Shown: positions 1-7,567, numbered from the stretch's first letter. The stretch is 33,874 bases of DNA from an uncultured Oscillospiraceae bacterium (GCA_900763675.1 CAAFLE010000076.1:1-33874); one strand, 5' to 3'. The notes: generated from the letters alone by a model not told the origin. A program made the numbers and translations.

Positions 1-7
1 CTTCGCA

Positions 8-114
8 TCGGACAGCCTTGGATTTTCGAGGGATTTTTGTCCTTTTGGAGGCAGGCGGGCTGTCGCCCGCCAACGACAAAAGGGCAAAAAGCTCCGAAAA
101 GGCTGGCTGTCCGA
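8..114. repeat. Long imperfect palindrome (about 45-nt arms)
   Basis: The arms at 8-47 and 77-114 are near reverse complements. The outer ends pair perfectly (TCGGACAG with CTGTCCGA). T-rich and A-rich blocks pair inside, and a 7-bp GC stem (54-60 with 65-71) closes a TGTC loop. There is no gene within it. It lies just beyond the 3' end of the decayed fragment at 129-340. It could be a dispersed palindromic repeat (REP or MITE-like), a structured RNA, or an elaborate terminator for something outside the window. The sequence shows the fold; its nature is open. Confidence 0.7.
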
Positions 115-128
115 CGTGTCTGCCCTTG

Positions 129-340
129 TTAATCGACGCTTACGTCCATATAGTACTTCAGCTCAGCTGGGAGTTTCCGTTCTTTTCCAGCGCGTCAACG
201 GTTGCGGTTATGCCGTTTTGCTCGGCAGAGACGACCTCCCAAGTTCCATAGTATGTGCTTTCGGAGGTTTCCTCCGGCTCGGGGGCGGCAGTCGGTTCAG
301 CAGGGGCGGCTTCCTGCGCGGGAGGATACAGGATTTGCAA
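129..340 (-). pseudogene. Remnant of a secreted or lipoprotein-like gene (frame broken)
   Basis: Read on the minus strand, this has an Ala/Pro/Glu-rich linker (PAQEAAPAEPTAAPEPEE) and then a small-domain start, TYYGTWEVVSAEQNG. This is typical of the region after the lipobox in small clostridial lipoproteins. The frame then hits a stop after NGNSQLS. A neighbouring frame immediately continues plausibly as ELKYYMDVSVD and ends at 129-131, so a frameshift or internal deletion joins the two parts. No signal peptide or lipobox precedes the linker, and only a TTG could serve as start. Most likely a doubly truncated remnant. Its parent family was not identified. Confidence 0.45.
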
Positions 341-347
341 CCTGTTG

Positions 348-376
348 TGTAAGATTTTCCTCCCCGATTGCGTCTA
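348..376 (+). promoter_or_regulatory. Possible ECF-type promoter of the sigma gene
   Basis: TGTAAG (348-353) and CGTCTA (371-376) are separated by 17 nt, about 36 nt before the sigma-factor start codon. CGTC-type -10 elements are typical of ECF sigma factors, so self-activation is a reasonable inference. No good TTGACA/TATAAT pair is visible here. Confidence 0.4.
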
Positions 377-412
377 TAGGGGTGAGTACTCAACGAAGAA
401 AGAGGAAAGAAC

Positions 413-970
413 ATGGAGGACGGCTTCATCGTAGACCTTTTCTGGCGGCGCGACGAGCGGGCGATCGAGGAGACCGAGCGGAAATACGGCGGCGCGTGCG
501 GATCCATCGCCCGCCGGTTCACGCCCGCGGCGGAGGATGCCGAGGAAATCGTGCAGGACGCCTATCTCTCACTCTGGAGCACCATCCCGCCGCAGCGCCC
601 GGCGCATCTCTCCGCGTATCTCTTCCGCACGGTGCGAAACGCCGCTTTTTCGCGCTTTCGCGCCGAGACCGCGCTCAAGCGCGGCGGCGGAGAAGCGGAC
701 GCGGCGCTCGACGAGCTTGCCGAGTGCGTGGCGGACGCTGCCGATGTGCAGAAAACGGTGGAGCTGCGCGAGCTGGAGCGGTCGGTCAACGCCTTTCTCC
801 ATACGCTTTCCCGAAACGACCGGATCATTTTCACCGCCCGTTACTATGTGGCGCTTCCGGCGTCGGCGATCGCCGAAAATCTCGGCTGCCGGGAGGGGAG
901 AGTACATACCTCGCTGTGCCGCAGCCGGAAAAAGCTGCGCGACTATCTCATCCGGGAGGAGCTGCTATGA
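413..970 (+). CDS. ECF-family RNA polymerase sigma factor
   Basis: A 185-residue sigma-70-family protein of the short extracytoplasmic-function type. Region 2 covers about residues 24-82 (AEEIVQDAYLSLW and the following AYLFRTVRNAA helix). Region 4 covers about 125-180, with a helix-turn-helix around ASAIAENLGCREGRVHTSL. It would direct RNA polymerase to a small stress or envelope regulon. The ATG follows AGAGGAAAG with good spacing. The gene ends in an ATGA overlap with the next gene, whose product has one membrane helix, so the two form a probable sigma/regulator pair. Family membership is clear; the signal and targets cannot be read from the sequence. Confidence 0.92.
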   Translation: MEDGFIVDLFWRRDERAIEETERKYGGACGSIARRFTPAAEDAEEIVQDAYLSLWSTIPPQRPAHLSAYLFRTVRNAAFSRFRAETALKRGGGEADAALDELAECVADAADVQKTVELRELERSVNAFLHTLSRNDRIIFTARYYVALPASAIAENLGCREGRVHTSLCRSRKKLRDYLIREELL

Positions 971-1803
971 AAGCACTGGACATCATGGAAGCGGTCGGTG
1001 GAATGGACGACGACATTCTCAGGGAGGTCACATCGGCTATGCATGAAAAGAAAACAGGAAAAGCCCTTCGCGCCCGGCACACGCTGCGCACCGTTCTGCT
1101 CGCGGCGGCGCTCGTGCTGGGGCTTGCCGGCAGCGCCTTTGCCGCCGGGCGGCTCATCAACAGCCCCGCGCAGGCGGTCAAGGTCGCGCGGCAGGAAATT
1201 GCAAAAATGCAGGACATGGGCATTCTCTCTTCGGAGTACCGCTTTTTTGACGGCGAACCGGACTATCTCGGCGAAGCGCCGAACATGGGCGTGAGCGATT
1301 ACTGGTTCGGGCGCATTTTCCCCCACAGCTACATTGTCCGCGGCGGGACCGACGACGGAAAGTATTACATGAACCTCTTCGTCGATACGATGAGCGGAAA
1401 GATCGTTCAGCTCACCGTAGAGGCCAAGGCGGACGAGACGGACACGCCCATCCCCGGCGGCGATGTAACGGTGGAAACGGGCAACGGAAAGGAGACGTTC
1501 CACACCTACAACAACTATGACGACATCCTGCCTGGCGGCATGACCGTGGACAGGTGCTGCACGCTCCTCGCAAAATACTGGGGCTTTTCCGGCTACCGTC
1601 TCGCGCAGACGAACGACGCTATGTTCCACTATGCCCAGCTCAATCCGGGCGGCGGTGAGCTGCTGACGGACTTTGCCGACGCGAACAGCTATCTCACCGT
1701 ATACTTTGACGGCGACCAGAGCGGCACGCCGATGTACATCGGCCTCAACCGGTTTCCGGGCAGGGTGGCGGTGACGATCGGCATGCTCCATATGGTCGGC
1801 TGA
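967..1803 (+). CDS. Single-pass membrane protein, putative anti-sigma or sensor partner
   Basis: This 278-residue protein starts at the ATG of an ATGA overlap with the sigma gene, so translation is probably coupled. Residues 1-38 are a short charged cytoplasmic part (DIMEAVGGMDDDILREV). About 40-60 is one hydrophobic helix (TVLLAAALVLGLAGSAFAAG). The remaining ~215 residues would be extracellular and contain a PepSY-like stretch (SPAQAVKVARQEI) followed by beta-rich sequence. This layout is typical of proteins encoded after clostridial ECF sigma factors, and anti-sigma activity is inferred from that. No zinc anti-sigma HxxxCxxC motif is present. Confidence 0.75.
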   Translation: MKALDIMEAVGGMDDDILREVTSAMHEKKTGKALRARHTLRTVLLAAALVLGLAGSAFAAGRLINSPAQAVKVARQEIAKMQDMGILSSEYRFFDGEPDYLGEAPNMGVSDYWFGRIFPHSYIVRGGTDDGKYYMNLFVDTMSGKIVQLTVEAKADETDTPIPGGDVTVETGNGKETFHTYNNYDDILPGGMTVDRCCTLLAKYWGFSGYRLAQTNDAMFHYAQLNPGGGELLTDFADANSYLTVYFDGDQSGTPMYIGLNRFPGRVAVTIGMLHMVG

Positions 1804-1869
1804 CGCGGTGGAAGTGGCGCTTTGCTGTCTGCTGCTGACGCTCTACCTGCTGAGCCGGGAATAAATCAC

Positions 1870-1907
1870 GAAAAAACCCGACCTGTGATCTCCATCACAG
1901 GTCGGGT
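1870..1907 (-). terminator. Rho-independent terminator of the DegV operon
   Basis: A perfect 14-bp stem (1876-1889 with 1894-1907, loop CTCC) is followed on the minus strand by a run of six or more T (1871-1876). It lies 22 nt past the last minus-strand gene. On the plus strand the run after the stem is weak, though the hairpin may also stop transcripts from the sigma operon. The remaining 1804-1869 holds no convincing gene. Confidence 0.85.
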
Positions 1908-1929
1908 CAACTTATTCTGTTACCGATTA

Positions 1930-2181
1930 TCAGCCGTTGAGACCGCGTGCCTGCCGGTCCATGTCCTCGACGACGATGTCAAAGATCTCGCCGAGCGAGG
2001 CGCAGTATTCCAGCACCTTCCACGGCTCGTTGGTGTGGTAGTGGATCTTGATCAGCTCGTCGTCGCCGACGGCGAGCAGACAATCGCCCTGGAAGTTGGT
2101 GCGGAAATAGTCGTTGATGGCGTCCTCGTCCAGACCGGTGCCTTCGATGAGGAGTTGGGTATCGTAGCGGTAGTCAATCAT
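1930..2181 (-). CDS. Stand-alone FakA middle-domain-like small protein
   Basis: An 83-residue protein that resembles only the central segment of fatty acid kinase FakA (often annotated 'kinase to dihydroxyacetone kinase'). It has YDTQLLIEG, then GDCLLAVGDDELIKIHYHTN and PWKVLEYCASLGEI. In full-length FakA the matching stretch sits between the DhaL-like kinase domain and the C-terminal domain and carries metal-binding Cys and His residues. Here the His pair is kept (H47, H49), but the position usually read as FGYCTE is YRYDTQ, so the Cys is Asp. The ATG follows AAGGAG. It is the last gene of an operon with two DegV proteins, the known FakA partners, which suggests a regulatory or adaptor role. 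No kinase domain is present. Confidence 0.75.
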   Translation of the reverse strand: MIDYRYDTQLLIEGTGLDEDAINDYFRTNFQGDCLLAVGDDELIKIHYHTNEPWKVLEYCASLGEIFDIVVEDMDRQARGLNG

Positions 2182-2200
2182 ATCGGTTTTCTCCTTTATC

Positions 2201-3067
2201 TTATCTGTGCTTGCCGAGGAAGAACAGCGCAATCGTGCCGGGACCGGAATGAGCGCCGATCACGGGACCGACCGTCACGATCTCCTTGACGGAAGCGCCG
2301 TAACGGTCGCGGAGCATCCCGGCAAGCAGCTCGGCATCGCCGAGACAGTCGCCGTGAGAGATGAATACCGTGCCGTTTTCCTTGTCGAGCGCCAGCTCGC
2401 CGTACTTGTCGGCGATCGCCTGCAGCGACGCCTTGCGTCCGCGGACCTTGAACATATTGATGAGATGCCCGGCGTCGTCCATGTGCAGCACGGGCTTGAA
2501 GCCGAGCGCGTTGCCGACAAACGCGGTGGCGGCGCTGATGCGCCCGCCGCGCTTGAGATAGACGAGATCATCCACCGTGAACCAGTGGCAGAGATGGAAG
2601 CGGTTATCGAGTACGACCTTTTCACACTCCTCAATGGTGCCGCCCTCGCGCTTTTTCTGCACCGCCATATACACGAGCAGACCGAACCCGCCGGACGCGC
2701 CGAACGTATCGACACAGCGGATCTCGCGCTCCGGGTACTTTTCGTGCAGCTCCTGCGCGGCGATGCACCCGGCGTGGTATGTACTGCTCAAACCGGACGA
2801 AAAGCCGATGTACAGAATGTCCTTACCCTCCTGCAAGATCGGCTCAAAGCCCTGTACAAAGGCGTCGGCATTCACTGCGCTCGTGCGGGCGACGCTGCCC
2901 TTGCGCATTTTTCCGTAAAACTCGGGGAAGGGCAGCTCATAGTTGGAGTACTGCCGCTCTTCGCCGTCGAAAACGTAGGTCAGCCAGGAATACGGCACGC
3001 CCCACTCCTTGAGAAGCTGCGGGGGAATGTCGCACGCGGAGTCGGTGTAAATAACAAATTCGCTCAT
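2201..3067 (-). CDS. DegV family fatty-acid-binding protein (FakB type)
   Basis: A 288-residue full-length DegV/EDD protein. It has the N-terminal YTDSACDIP strand-loop, the ARTSA serine loop, the SSGLSSTY lipid-head-group loop, VDTFGASGG, the lid motif KRGGRIS, RGRKAS, and the C-terminal GAHSGPGTIALFFLG. Proteins of this family present an acyl chain to FakA for phosphorylation in the uptake of exogenous fatty acids. It is the middle gene of a three-gene operon, 15 nt after the upstream DegV gene and 19 nt before the FakA-middle-like gene, with its own Shine-Dalgarno GGAGTGG. The two DegV copies differ considerably, so they may bind different acyl chains; this is inferred. Confidence 0.92.
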   Translation of the reverse strand: MSEFVIYTDSACDIPPQLLKEWGVPYSWLTYVFDGEERQYSNYELPFPEFYGKMRKGSVARTSAVNADAFVQGFEPILQEGKDILYIGFSSGLSSTYHAGCIAAQELHEKYPEREIRCVDTFGASGGFGLLVYMAVQKKREGGTIEECEKVVLDNRFHLCHWFTVDDLVYLKRGGRISAATAFVGNALGFKPVLHMDDAGHLINMFKVRGRKASLQAIADKYGELALDKENGTVFISHGDCLGDAELLAGMLRDRYGASVKEIVTVGPVIGAHSGPGTIALFFLGKHR

Positions 3068-3082
3068 GGGTAATCCACTCCT

Positions 3083-3961
3083 TTATTTTGAACGGACGGC
3101 GTCGCCGCCGAGGAAGAACAGCGCCAGAGCGCCGGGTCCCACGTGCGAGCCGGTCACGGGTTCATACATTACGGTCATGATCTCCTTCGGCGGGGCGACA
3201 TTGCGCAGCGCGTCGGCAAGATAGCGTGCGTCCTCCGCACAGTCGGCGTGGGCAATGCCCACGGTCTGCGTTTCCGGCGCGACGACATATTTTCGGTATC
3301 GCTCGACAAGCGCGTCGATGGATTTGCGCCGACCGCGGATCTTGTCCACGGCGACGATGGCGCCTTCCTCATTGCCCTTGAGAATGGGCTTGATGTGCAG
3401 CACCGAGGCGACGATCGCCTTGGCATTGGAGAGCCTGCCCGTGCGGCGCAGATACATTATATCATCTACGGTGAAAATTTGGTACATCCGCCAGCGCATT
3501 TCGCGCAGCGCCGCCGCCGTTTCCGCGAGAGAAGCGCCGCTCTCGCGCATTTCTATGGCACGCAGCACGAGAATGCCCTCGCCGAGCGACGCGCCGAGCG
3601 TATCGACGAGCTGAATGTCCCGCTCCGGAAACTCCTCGCGCAGATCGCCCGCGGCGAGCTTTGCCGAGCCGAACGAGCCGCTGATGCCGGATGACATCCC
3701 GACGAAGAGGATGTCCTCCCCGGCTTCGAGCCGCGGGCGCGCCGCGGCGATGAACCGGTCGGGATTGACGAGCGATGTCGTCACAACGGTGCCTTTCCGC
3801 ATCGCGCCGTAGTAAGCGGCGCCGTCAAAGCTCTCCGTATCCATGCAGGAATGCTCCGCACCGTCGATAAAATAGGAAAACGGCGCGACAGCGACATCGT
3901 GCTGTTGGAGCAGCGGCGTCGGAAGATTGGCGGATGTATCGGTCAATATTGTAAAAGACAA
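3083..3961 (-). CDS. DegV family fatty-acid-binding protein (FakB type)
   Basis: A 292-residue DegV protein and first gene of the operon. Motifs in order are LTDTSANLP, VTTSLVNP, SSGISGSF, VDTLGASLGEG, RRTGRLSNAKA, HIKPIL, RGRRKS and GSHVGPGALALFFLG, so the fatty-acid pocket loops look intact. The start codon is TTG, chosen because GGAGG lies 9 nt before it and no ATG fits. Transcription starts from a near-consensus promoter at 3997-4025. Whether the cell also has a complete FakA elsewhere cannot be seen here. Confidence 0.92.
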   Translation of the reverse strand: MSFTILTDTSANLPTPLLQQHDVAVAPFSYFIDGAEHSCMDTESFDGAAYYGAMRKGTVVTTSLVNPDRFIAAARPRLEAGEDILFVGMSSGISGSFGSAKLAAGDLREEFPERDIQLVDTLGASLGEGILVLRAIEMRESGASLAETAAALREMRWRMYQIFTVDDIMYLRRTGRLSNAKAIVASVLHIKPILKGNEEGAIVAVDKIRGRRKSIDALVERYRKYVVAPETQTVGIAHADCAEDARYLADALRNVAPPKEIMTVMYEPVTGSHVGPGALALFFLGGDAVRSK

Positions 3962-3996
3962 GGAATTTGTCCTCCAACTATCTAATATTTGATATT

Positions 3997-4025
3997 ATTA
4001 TAAATCAAGAATCAGATTAAGTCAA
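3997..4025 (-). promoter_or_regulatory. Strong sigma-A-type promoter of the DegV operon
   Basis: On the minus strand, TTGACT (4020-4025), exactly 17 nt, then TATAAT (3997-4002), about 36 nt ahead of the TTG start of the first DegV gene. The region is AT-rich compared with the rest of the window. Confidence 0.85.
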
Positions 4026-4047
4026 TGAGAAATGTAGCTTTTGCTGC

Positions 4048-4075
4048 TTGTCAAAATCGCAGGAAGTGGTATAAT
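4048..4075 (+). promoter_or_regulatory. Promoter of the DUF1836 gene
   Basis: TTGTCA (4048-4053), 16 nt, TATAAT (4070-4075), then AGAGGTG and ATG at 4099. It is divergent from the DegV promoter, with about 22 nt between the two -35 elements. Confidence 0.75.
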
Positions 4076-4098
4076 CAAAAGCGAAAGAGGTGAGAGCC

Positions 4099-4731
4099 AT
4101 GGCATACAATAACGCTCTTGTCGCGGGCAAGCTGCGCCGCTGGGAAACGTATCTGGACAATTTCCGCCTTCCGCGCTGGGAGGATATTCCCAATCTGGGA
4201 TTGTATATGGAGCAGGTCACGGTGCTGCTGCGCGAGTATCTGGACTATCTCCCGCCGGAGCTGAAGGACGAGCAGTTCATTACCGCGGCGACGATCAACA
4301 ACTATGTCCGCATCAAGGTCATGCCCGAGCCGGTCAAGCGCCGGTACTACCGGGTCCACATTGCCTATCTCATCATTATATTGACGCTCAAGCAGTCGCT
4401 GAGCATCGCTCTCATCCAGAAAGTCATCCCAATGGGGCTTTCGCAGGAAGAAGTGGAGCATATCTACACCGCCTATGCCTCCCGCCACCGGCAGGCGGCG
4501 CAGTATTTCACCAAACAGGTCCGCATGGTGGCGGGACCGATCCTCGACCATGACGAACCGGCGGAGATCGCCACCGACCACGCGGAGGACCTTATCATGC
4601 TCTCTGCGATCATGGGCGGCTTTACGCGGGTGTTTGCCGAAAAGCTCCTGCTGCTCGACGGGAAGGACCTTATGAACGGCGGCAGCATCGCCCAGCCCGG
4701 TGCAAAACGAAAAAAAGAAGTCTCCGATTGA
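4099..4731 (+). CDS. DUF1836 domain protein
   Basis: A 210-residue protein. Residues 20-130 carry the DUF1836 pattern: LPRWEDIPNLGLYMEQV, then FITAATINNYVRIKVM, then RRYYRVHIAYLIIILTLKQ. The TINNYV helix and the following basic segment resemble a MerR-like or winged helix DNA-binding fold, so a regulator is plausible, but no target is known to me. ATG 4099 was preferred over an in-frame GTG at 4090 because AGAGGTG (4087-4093) would overlap the latter. It is a single-gene unit between its own promoter and a terminator that begins inside its last codons. It is divergent from the DegV operon; a regulatory link is possible but unproven. Confidence 0.85.
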   Translation: MAYNNALVAGKLRRWETYLDNFRLPRWEDIPNLGLYMEQVTVLLREYLDYLPPELKDEQFITAATINNYVRIKVMPEPVKRRYYRVHIAYLIIILTLKQSLSIALIQKVIPMGLSQEEVEHIYTAYASRHRQAAQYFTKQVRMVAGPILDHDEPAEIATDHAEDLIMLSAIMGGFTRVFAEKLLLLDGKDLMNGGSIAQPGAKRKKEVSD

Positions 4732-4749
4732 TCGGCGACTTCTTTTTTT
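4711..4749. terminator. Bidirectional terminator between convergent genes
   Basis: A hairpin of AAAAAAGAAGTC pairing with GACTTCTTTTTT around an inner CCGAT/ATCGG stem. It contains the stop codon of the DUF1836 gene (4729-4731) and ends 3 nt before the stop of the opposite gene. A and T runs on both sides make it work in both directions. Confidence 0.85.
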
Positions 4750-4751
4750 GT

Positions 4752-6203
4752 CTAAAAGAGCTTCCAGTTTTGTGTATCCGTCTGTCCGCAGCCATTTTCA
4801 CCGCGTACCGTCACGCTGCCGTCCGTATGGACAAAGGCAAAGTGCGTGCCGCCCGCGGCAATGGCGCAGACATCGGAAAGACCGAACGTATCCGGCAGAT
4901 CGGACGCACGGAATGCGAACGAGCGGACCGTACCGTCGGACGCCAGACCCAGAACAGCGGTGCCGGACGCGGAAACGGCAAGGATATTCTCCCATCCGTC
5001 GAGCGCGAACGCCGGGGAGACGACGGTACCGTCCGCCCGGCAGCCGACGGCGAAGGCGGTGTTGACGGCGAGCGATACGAGACCCGTCAGCTCATCCGAA
5101 CGCGCCGTGCGGTGGGAGATGAGCGCCTCGCCATTGGAGCGGAGAGCGCCGAGCGCATACGACCCGCCGGTGATGGATGCTATATCCGTCCAGCCGGAGA
5201 CCTCGCCGTAATCGTTATAACCCGTCCATACGATCGTTCCGTCCGAGCGGAGACCGAAGGTAGCCCAGTCCGCCGCGGCGATGGCGGTAATGTCCGTCCA
5301 ATCCTCCGTGGCGCACTGTCCCTCCGTGCTGCGTCCGACCGCGGCGACCGTCCCATCGGAGCGCAGACCAACGGTGTGGTACGCGCCCGCGGCGATTGCC
5401 GTTATGTCCGTCCAGCCGGACACGCCGCACTGCCCGTACTCGTCGCTCCCGCAGGCGAGCGCCCGTCCGTCGGCGGTGCGGGCGACGGTGTGATAAAATC
5501 CGACGTCGATCACGTCCCGCGGCAGCTGGCTCCGCTGCCGCCGCAGCTCCTCGCGGAGCGCGATCTGCTCCTCCGAAAGGTCCTGCGCGAGAAGAAGCGC
5601 CTTCTGCGGGTCGCTCTCGCCGGTCAGCTCCTTGGCGAGAAGCTGCGCCTGTGCGGGCGCATCGCCGTAATTTCCGAGATCGAGGAACAGCCGCAGCGCC
5701 TGCCCGGAGTTTCCCGAGCGCTGCTCCTGCTCCGCCCAATGGTATTTGGCGTCGTCCGCCCGTTCCTGCGCGTCCTTTCGACCGGTTATGGAGCGATAAA
5801 GCGCCTCCGCCGTCTCCCAGTTTTCCCCGGCGGCGGCTTCCTCCGCCTGCCGGAACCGGCATTCCTGCTCCAGCGCCGCCGCGTTTTCAAAGCTGCCCAG
5901 CGGCAGCAGGAGAGCGCGGGCGGCGTCCCAGTCGCCGCGCTCCATATCGGACGAGGCTTCCGCGAGATCGCAGCACCGCAGCCATTCCTCGCGCCGGGCA
6001 TCGTTGGAAAATCGCCCGGCAATGCGCCGGGCACGGGCAAAATCGTCCGCGGAGAGAGCCGCTTCAATGCGCGTTTCCCGCGCTTCCGGAACGGCGCGGA
6101 CGATGTTCGCCGCGACGACGAGCGCGAGCGCAAAGCACAGCGCGACCGTAACGGTGAGCAGAATAAGCGTCCAGCGTCCGGGACCATTTCGTTTCTCTTC
6201 CAT
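4752..6203 (-). CDS. Membrane-anchored TPR-like/RCC1-repeat protein
   Basis: A 483-residue protein. One hydrophobic segment lies at about 11-33 (TLILLTVTVALCFALALVV) with a short cytoplasmic N-terminus. An alpha-helical region (about 45-245) follows with TPR-like repeats (DFARARRIA, DWDAARALLLPLGSFENA, NWETAEALYRSI). The C-terminal ~230 residues are RCC1-type blades recognisable by repeats of GWTDITAIAAG.YHTVGLRSDGTV, a probable beta-propeller outside the cell. The ATG at 6203 is preferred to a GTG at 6212 because AAGGAG lies 8 nt before the ATG. It is the last gene after MBOAT and DHHW genes, with a 5-nt gap. It may hold or recognise the surface polymer they modify; that role is inferred. 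Confidence 0.8.
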   Translation of the reverse strand: MEEKRNGPGRWTLILLTVTVALCFALALVVAANIVRAVPEARETRIEAALSADDFARARRIAGRFSNDARREEWLRCCDLAEASSDMERGDWDAARALLLPLGSFENAAALEQECRFRQAEEAAAGENWETAEALYRSITGRKDAQERADDAKYHWAEQEQRSGNSGQALRLFLDLGNYGDAPAQAQLLAKELTGESDPQKALLLAQDLSEEQIALREELRRQRSQLPRDVIDVGFYHTVARTADGRALACGSDEYGQCGVSGWTDITAIAAGAYHTVGLRSDGTVAAVGRSTEGQCATEDWTDITAIAAADWATFGLRSDGTIVWTGYNDYGEVSGWTDIASITGGSYALGALRSNGEALISHRTARSDELTGLVSLAVNTAFAVGCRADGTVVSPAFALDGWENILAVSASGTAVLGLASDGTVRSFAFRASDLPDTFGLSDVCAIAAGGTHFAFVHTDGSVTVRGENGCGQTDTQNWKLF

Positions 6204-6208
6204 GCCGC

Positions 6209-7567
6209 TCACTCCTTATCGAACGCCGCCGCGAAATCGTTGTCGAACAACCGTTCCAGCCGGTCTTGAAATACGTATCCGTCGAGCGAGGTGTACGAGC
6301 AGGTAACGAAATAGACGTCGCTTATATCGTATTCCTCCATATAATCCCGGATGCTGCCGCGGATGTCGCCGCGGTACATATCGTCCCGCGGGTCGGTGGC
6401 GAGAATGGCGTCGTAGTACGGCGTCAGATACGGCAGAAACGCCTGATAAAAGCTGTCGCCGATGATGAGGGCATTCCGCCCGGTATGGTAGCCCGTGACG
6501 AAATACCGGTACGGTCCGCGCCGCCCGCCGAGATAAATGCCGTAATGCTCGATCTTCCAGTCGTCGAGATACGCCGACGGCTCCAGCTCCGTCCGGTCGT
6601 AGACAATATAGCTCTCCACCGGCGTCAGCGGGAGCATGACTTCAATATCGCCCATGCGCTTGTTCGCCGTCATGGCTTCAAGCTGCTCGCCGGTATATAC
6701 GATGTTCTTGCCGGTGGATTCCAGCCGGTACGGGTATTCGTAGTAATCGGTGGGGACGAGACCCTGCCCGCGGAGCATGGCGCTCGCGGTCATCCACGCG
6801 CCCCGCGGGAACCAGTGGTGGTCGCCGACGCCGGAATAGAGCGGCTCGGTATACACATCCTCGCCAAAGATTTCCGTCGCGTCGTATACCGAAACGCCAC
6901 TTCCCGCGCAGGCGCGGAGGATGTCGTCTGCGTCGCAGCCCCAGTCTGCGGCGCGTCCGTAAAAGAGCAGCAGCCCCATATACGATACCGGGACGTTTAC
7001 AAACTGCACCGTGCCGTCCTCCGGCAGCGCATCGCGGTACATATCCAGTACCTTTGCAATATGTACGAGATCGTCGTGCGGATACGATGCCTGCACCTCG
7101 ATGGAGCCGTCGTTATTGACCATCCAGAGAGCGCCGTCCGCGCCGGTGTCGCCGGGAGGCGTTTCGCCGCCGGGCGCTGCCGCCGGCTCGGCGGTCGCCG
7201 CGGGGAGTTCCTCGGTCCGGACCGGAACGGTCTCCGGCTCGGTGCGGCTCGGGTCCTCCTCGGCGTCAAGCGCCGACTGGATCTCCGCGTTTTCGTCTGT
7301 GCTGCCGAATACGCCGAGCAGCGTTTCGGAAAAGCGCACCGCCCCGGCGCGTCCGGGAAAGGCGTCTGTCATCCACGTTTCAAAATCCTGCATAAAGCTG
7401 CCGGAGAGAAAGCTCTCGCCGGTCAGCGCGGGAAACGCTTCCAGCATTCGGTTTTCATCGTTGGAGATGCGCTCGGTCTTTTCCCCGCAGACAAGCTCCC
7501 ACAGCCCGAGTGTGAAAAGCGACAGCAGACAGAGAACGCAGAGCGTATAGCGAATGTACTTTTTCAT
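6209..7567 (-). CDS. DHHW (AlgJ/AlgX-like) SGNH-type protein
   Basis: A 452-residue exported or membrane-anchored protein with a signal-anchor at about 6-26. A Pro/Glu/Thr-rich, low-complexity linker (about 100-142) precedes the conserved domain. DHHW stands at 249-252 (SGVGDHHWFPRGAW), matching the Asp/His motif of AlgJ/AlgX-type acetyltransferases. GDSF at 370-373 (NALIIGDSFYQAFL) supplies the candidate catalytic Ser. Such proteins accept an acyl group passed across the membrane by an MBOAT partner and place it on an extracellular glycan. The MBOAT gene ends 12 nt upstream, so the pair is very likely functional. The glycan substrate is not evident. Confidence 0.88.
   Translation of the reverse strand: MKKYIRYTLCVLCLLSLFTLGLWELVCGEKTERISNDENRMLEAFPALTGESFLSGSFMQDFETWMTDAFPGRAGAVRFSETLLGVFGSTDENAEIQSALDAEEDPSRTEPETVPVRTEELPAATAEPAAAPGGETPPGDTGADGALWMVNNDGSIEVQASYPHDDLVHIAKVLDMYRDALPEDGTVQFVNVPVSYMGLLLFYGRAADWGCDADDILRACAGSGVSVYDATEIFGEDVYTEPLYSGVGDHHWFPRGAWMTASAMLRGQGLVPTDYYEYPYRLESTGKNIVYTGEQLEAMTANKRMGDIEVMLPLTPVESYIVYDRTELEPSAYLDDWKIEHYGIYLGGRRGPYRYFVTGYHTGRNALIIGDSFYQAFLPYLTPYYDAILATDPRDDMYRGDIRGSIRDYMEEYDISDVYFVTCSYTSLDGYVFQDRLERLFDNDFAAAFDKE

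Noticed and set aside
202..1803. A long open frame that would extend the anti-sigma-like protein upstream through the sigma gene
   Set aside because: The upstream part is arginine-rich frame-shifted reading of the sigma gene. The real start is the ATG at 967, coupled to the sigma stop.
4090..4098. GTG at 4090 as start of the DUF1836 gene
   Set aside because: It overlaps the ribosome-binding site; ATG 4099 has proper spacing.
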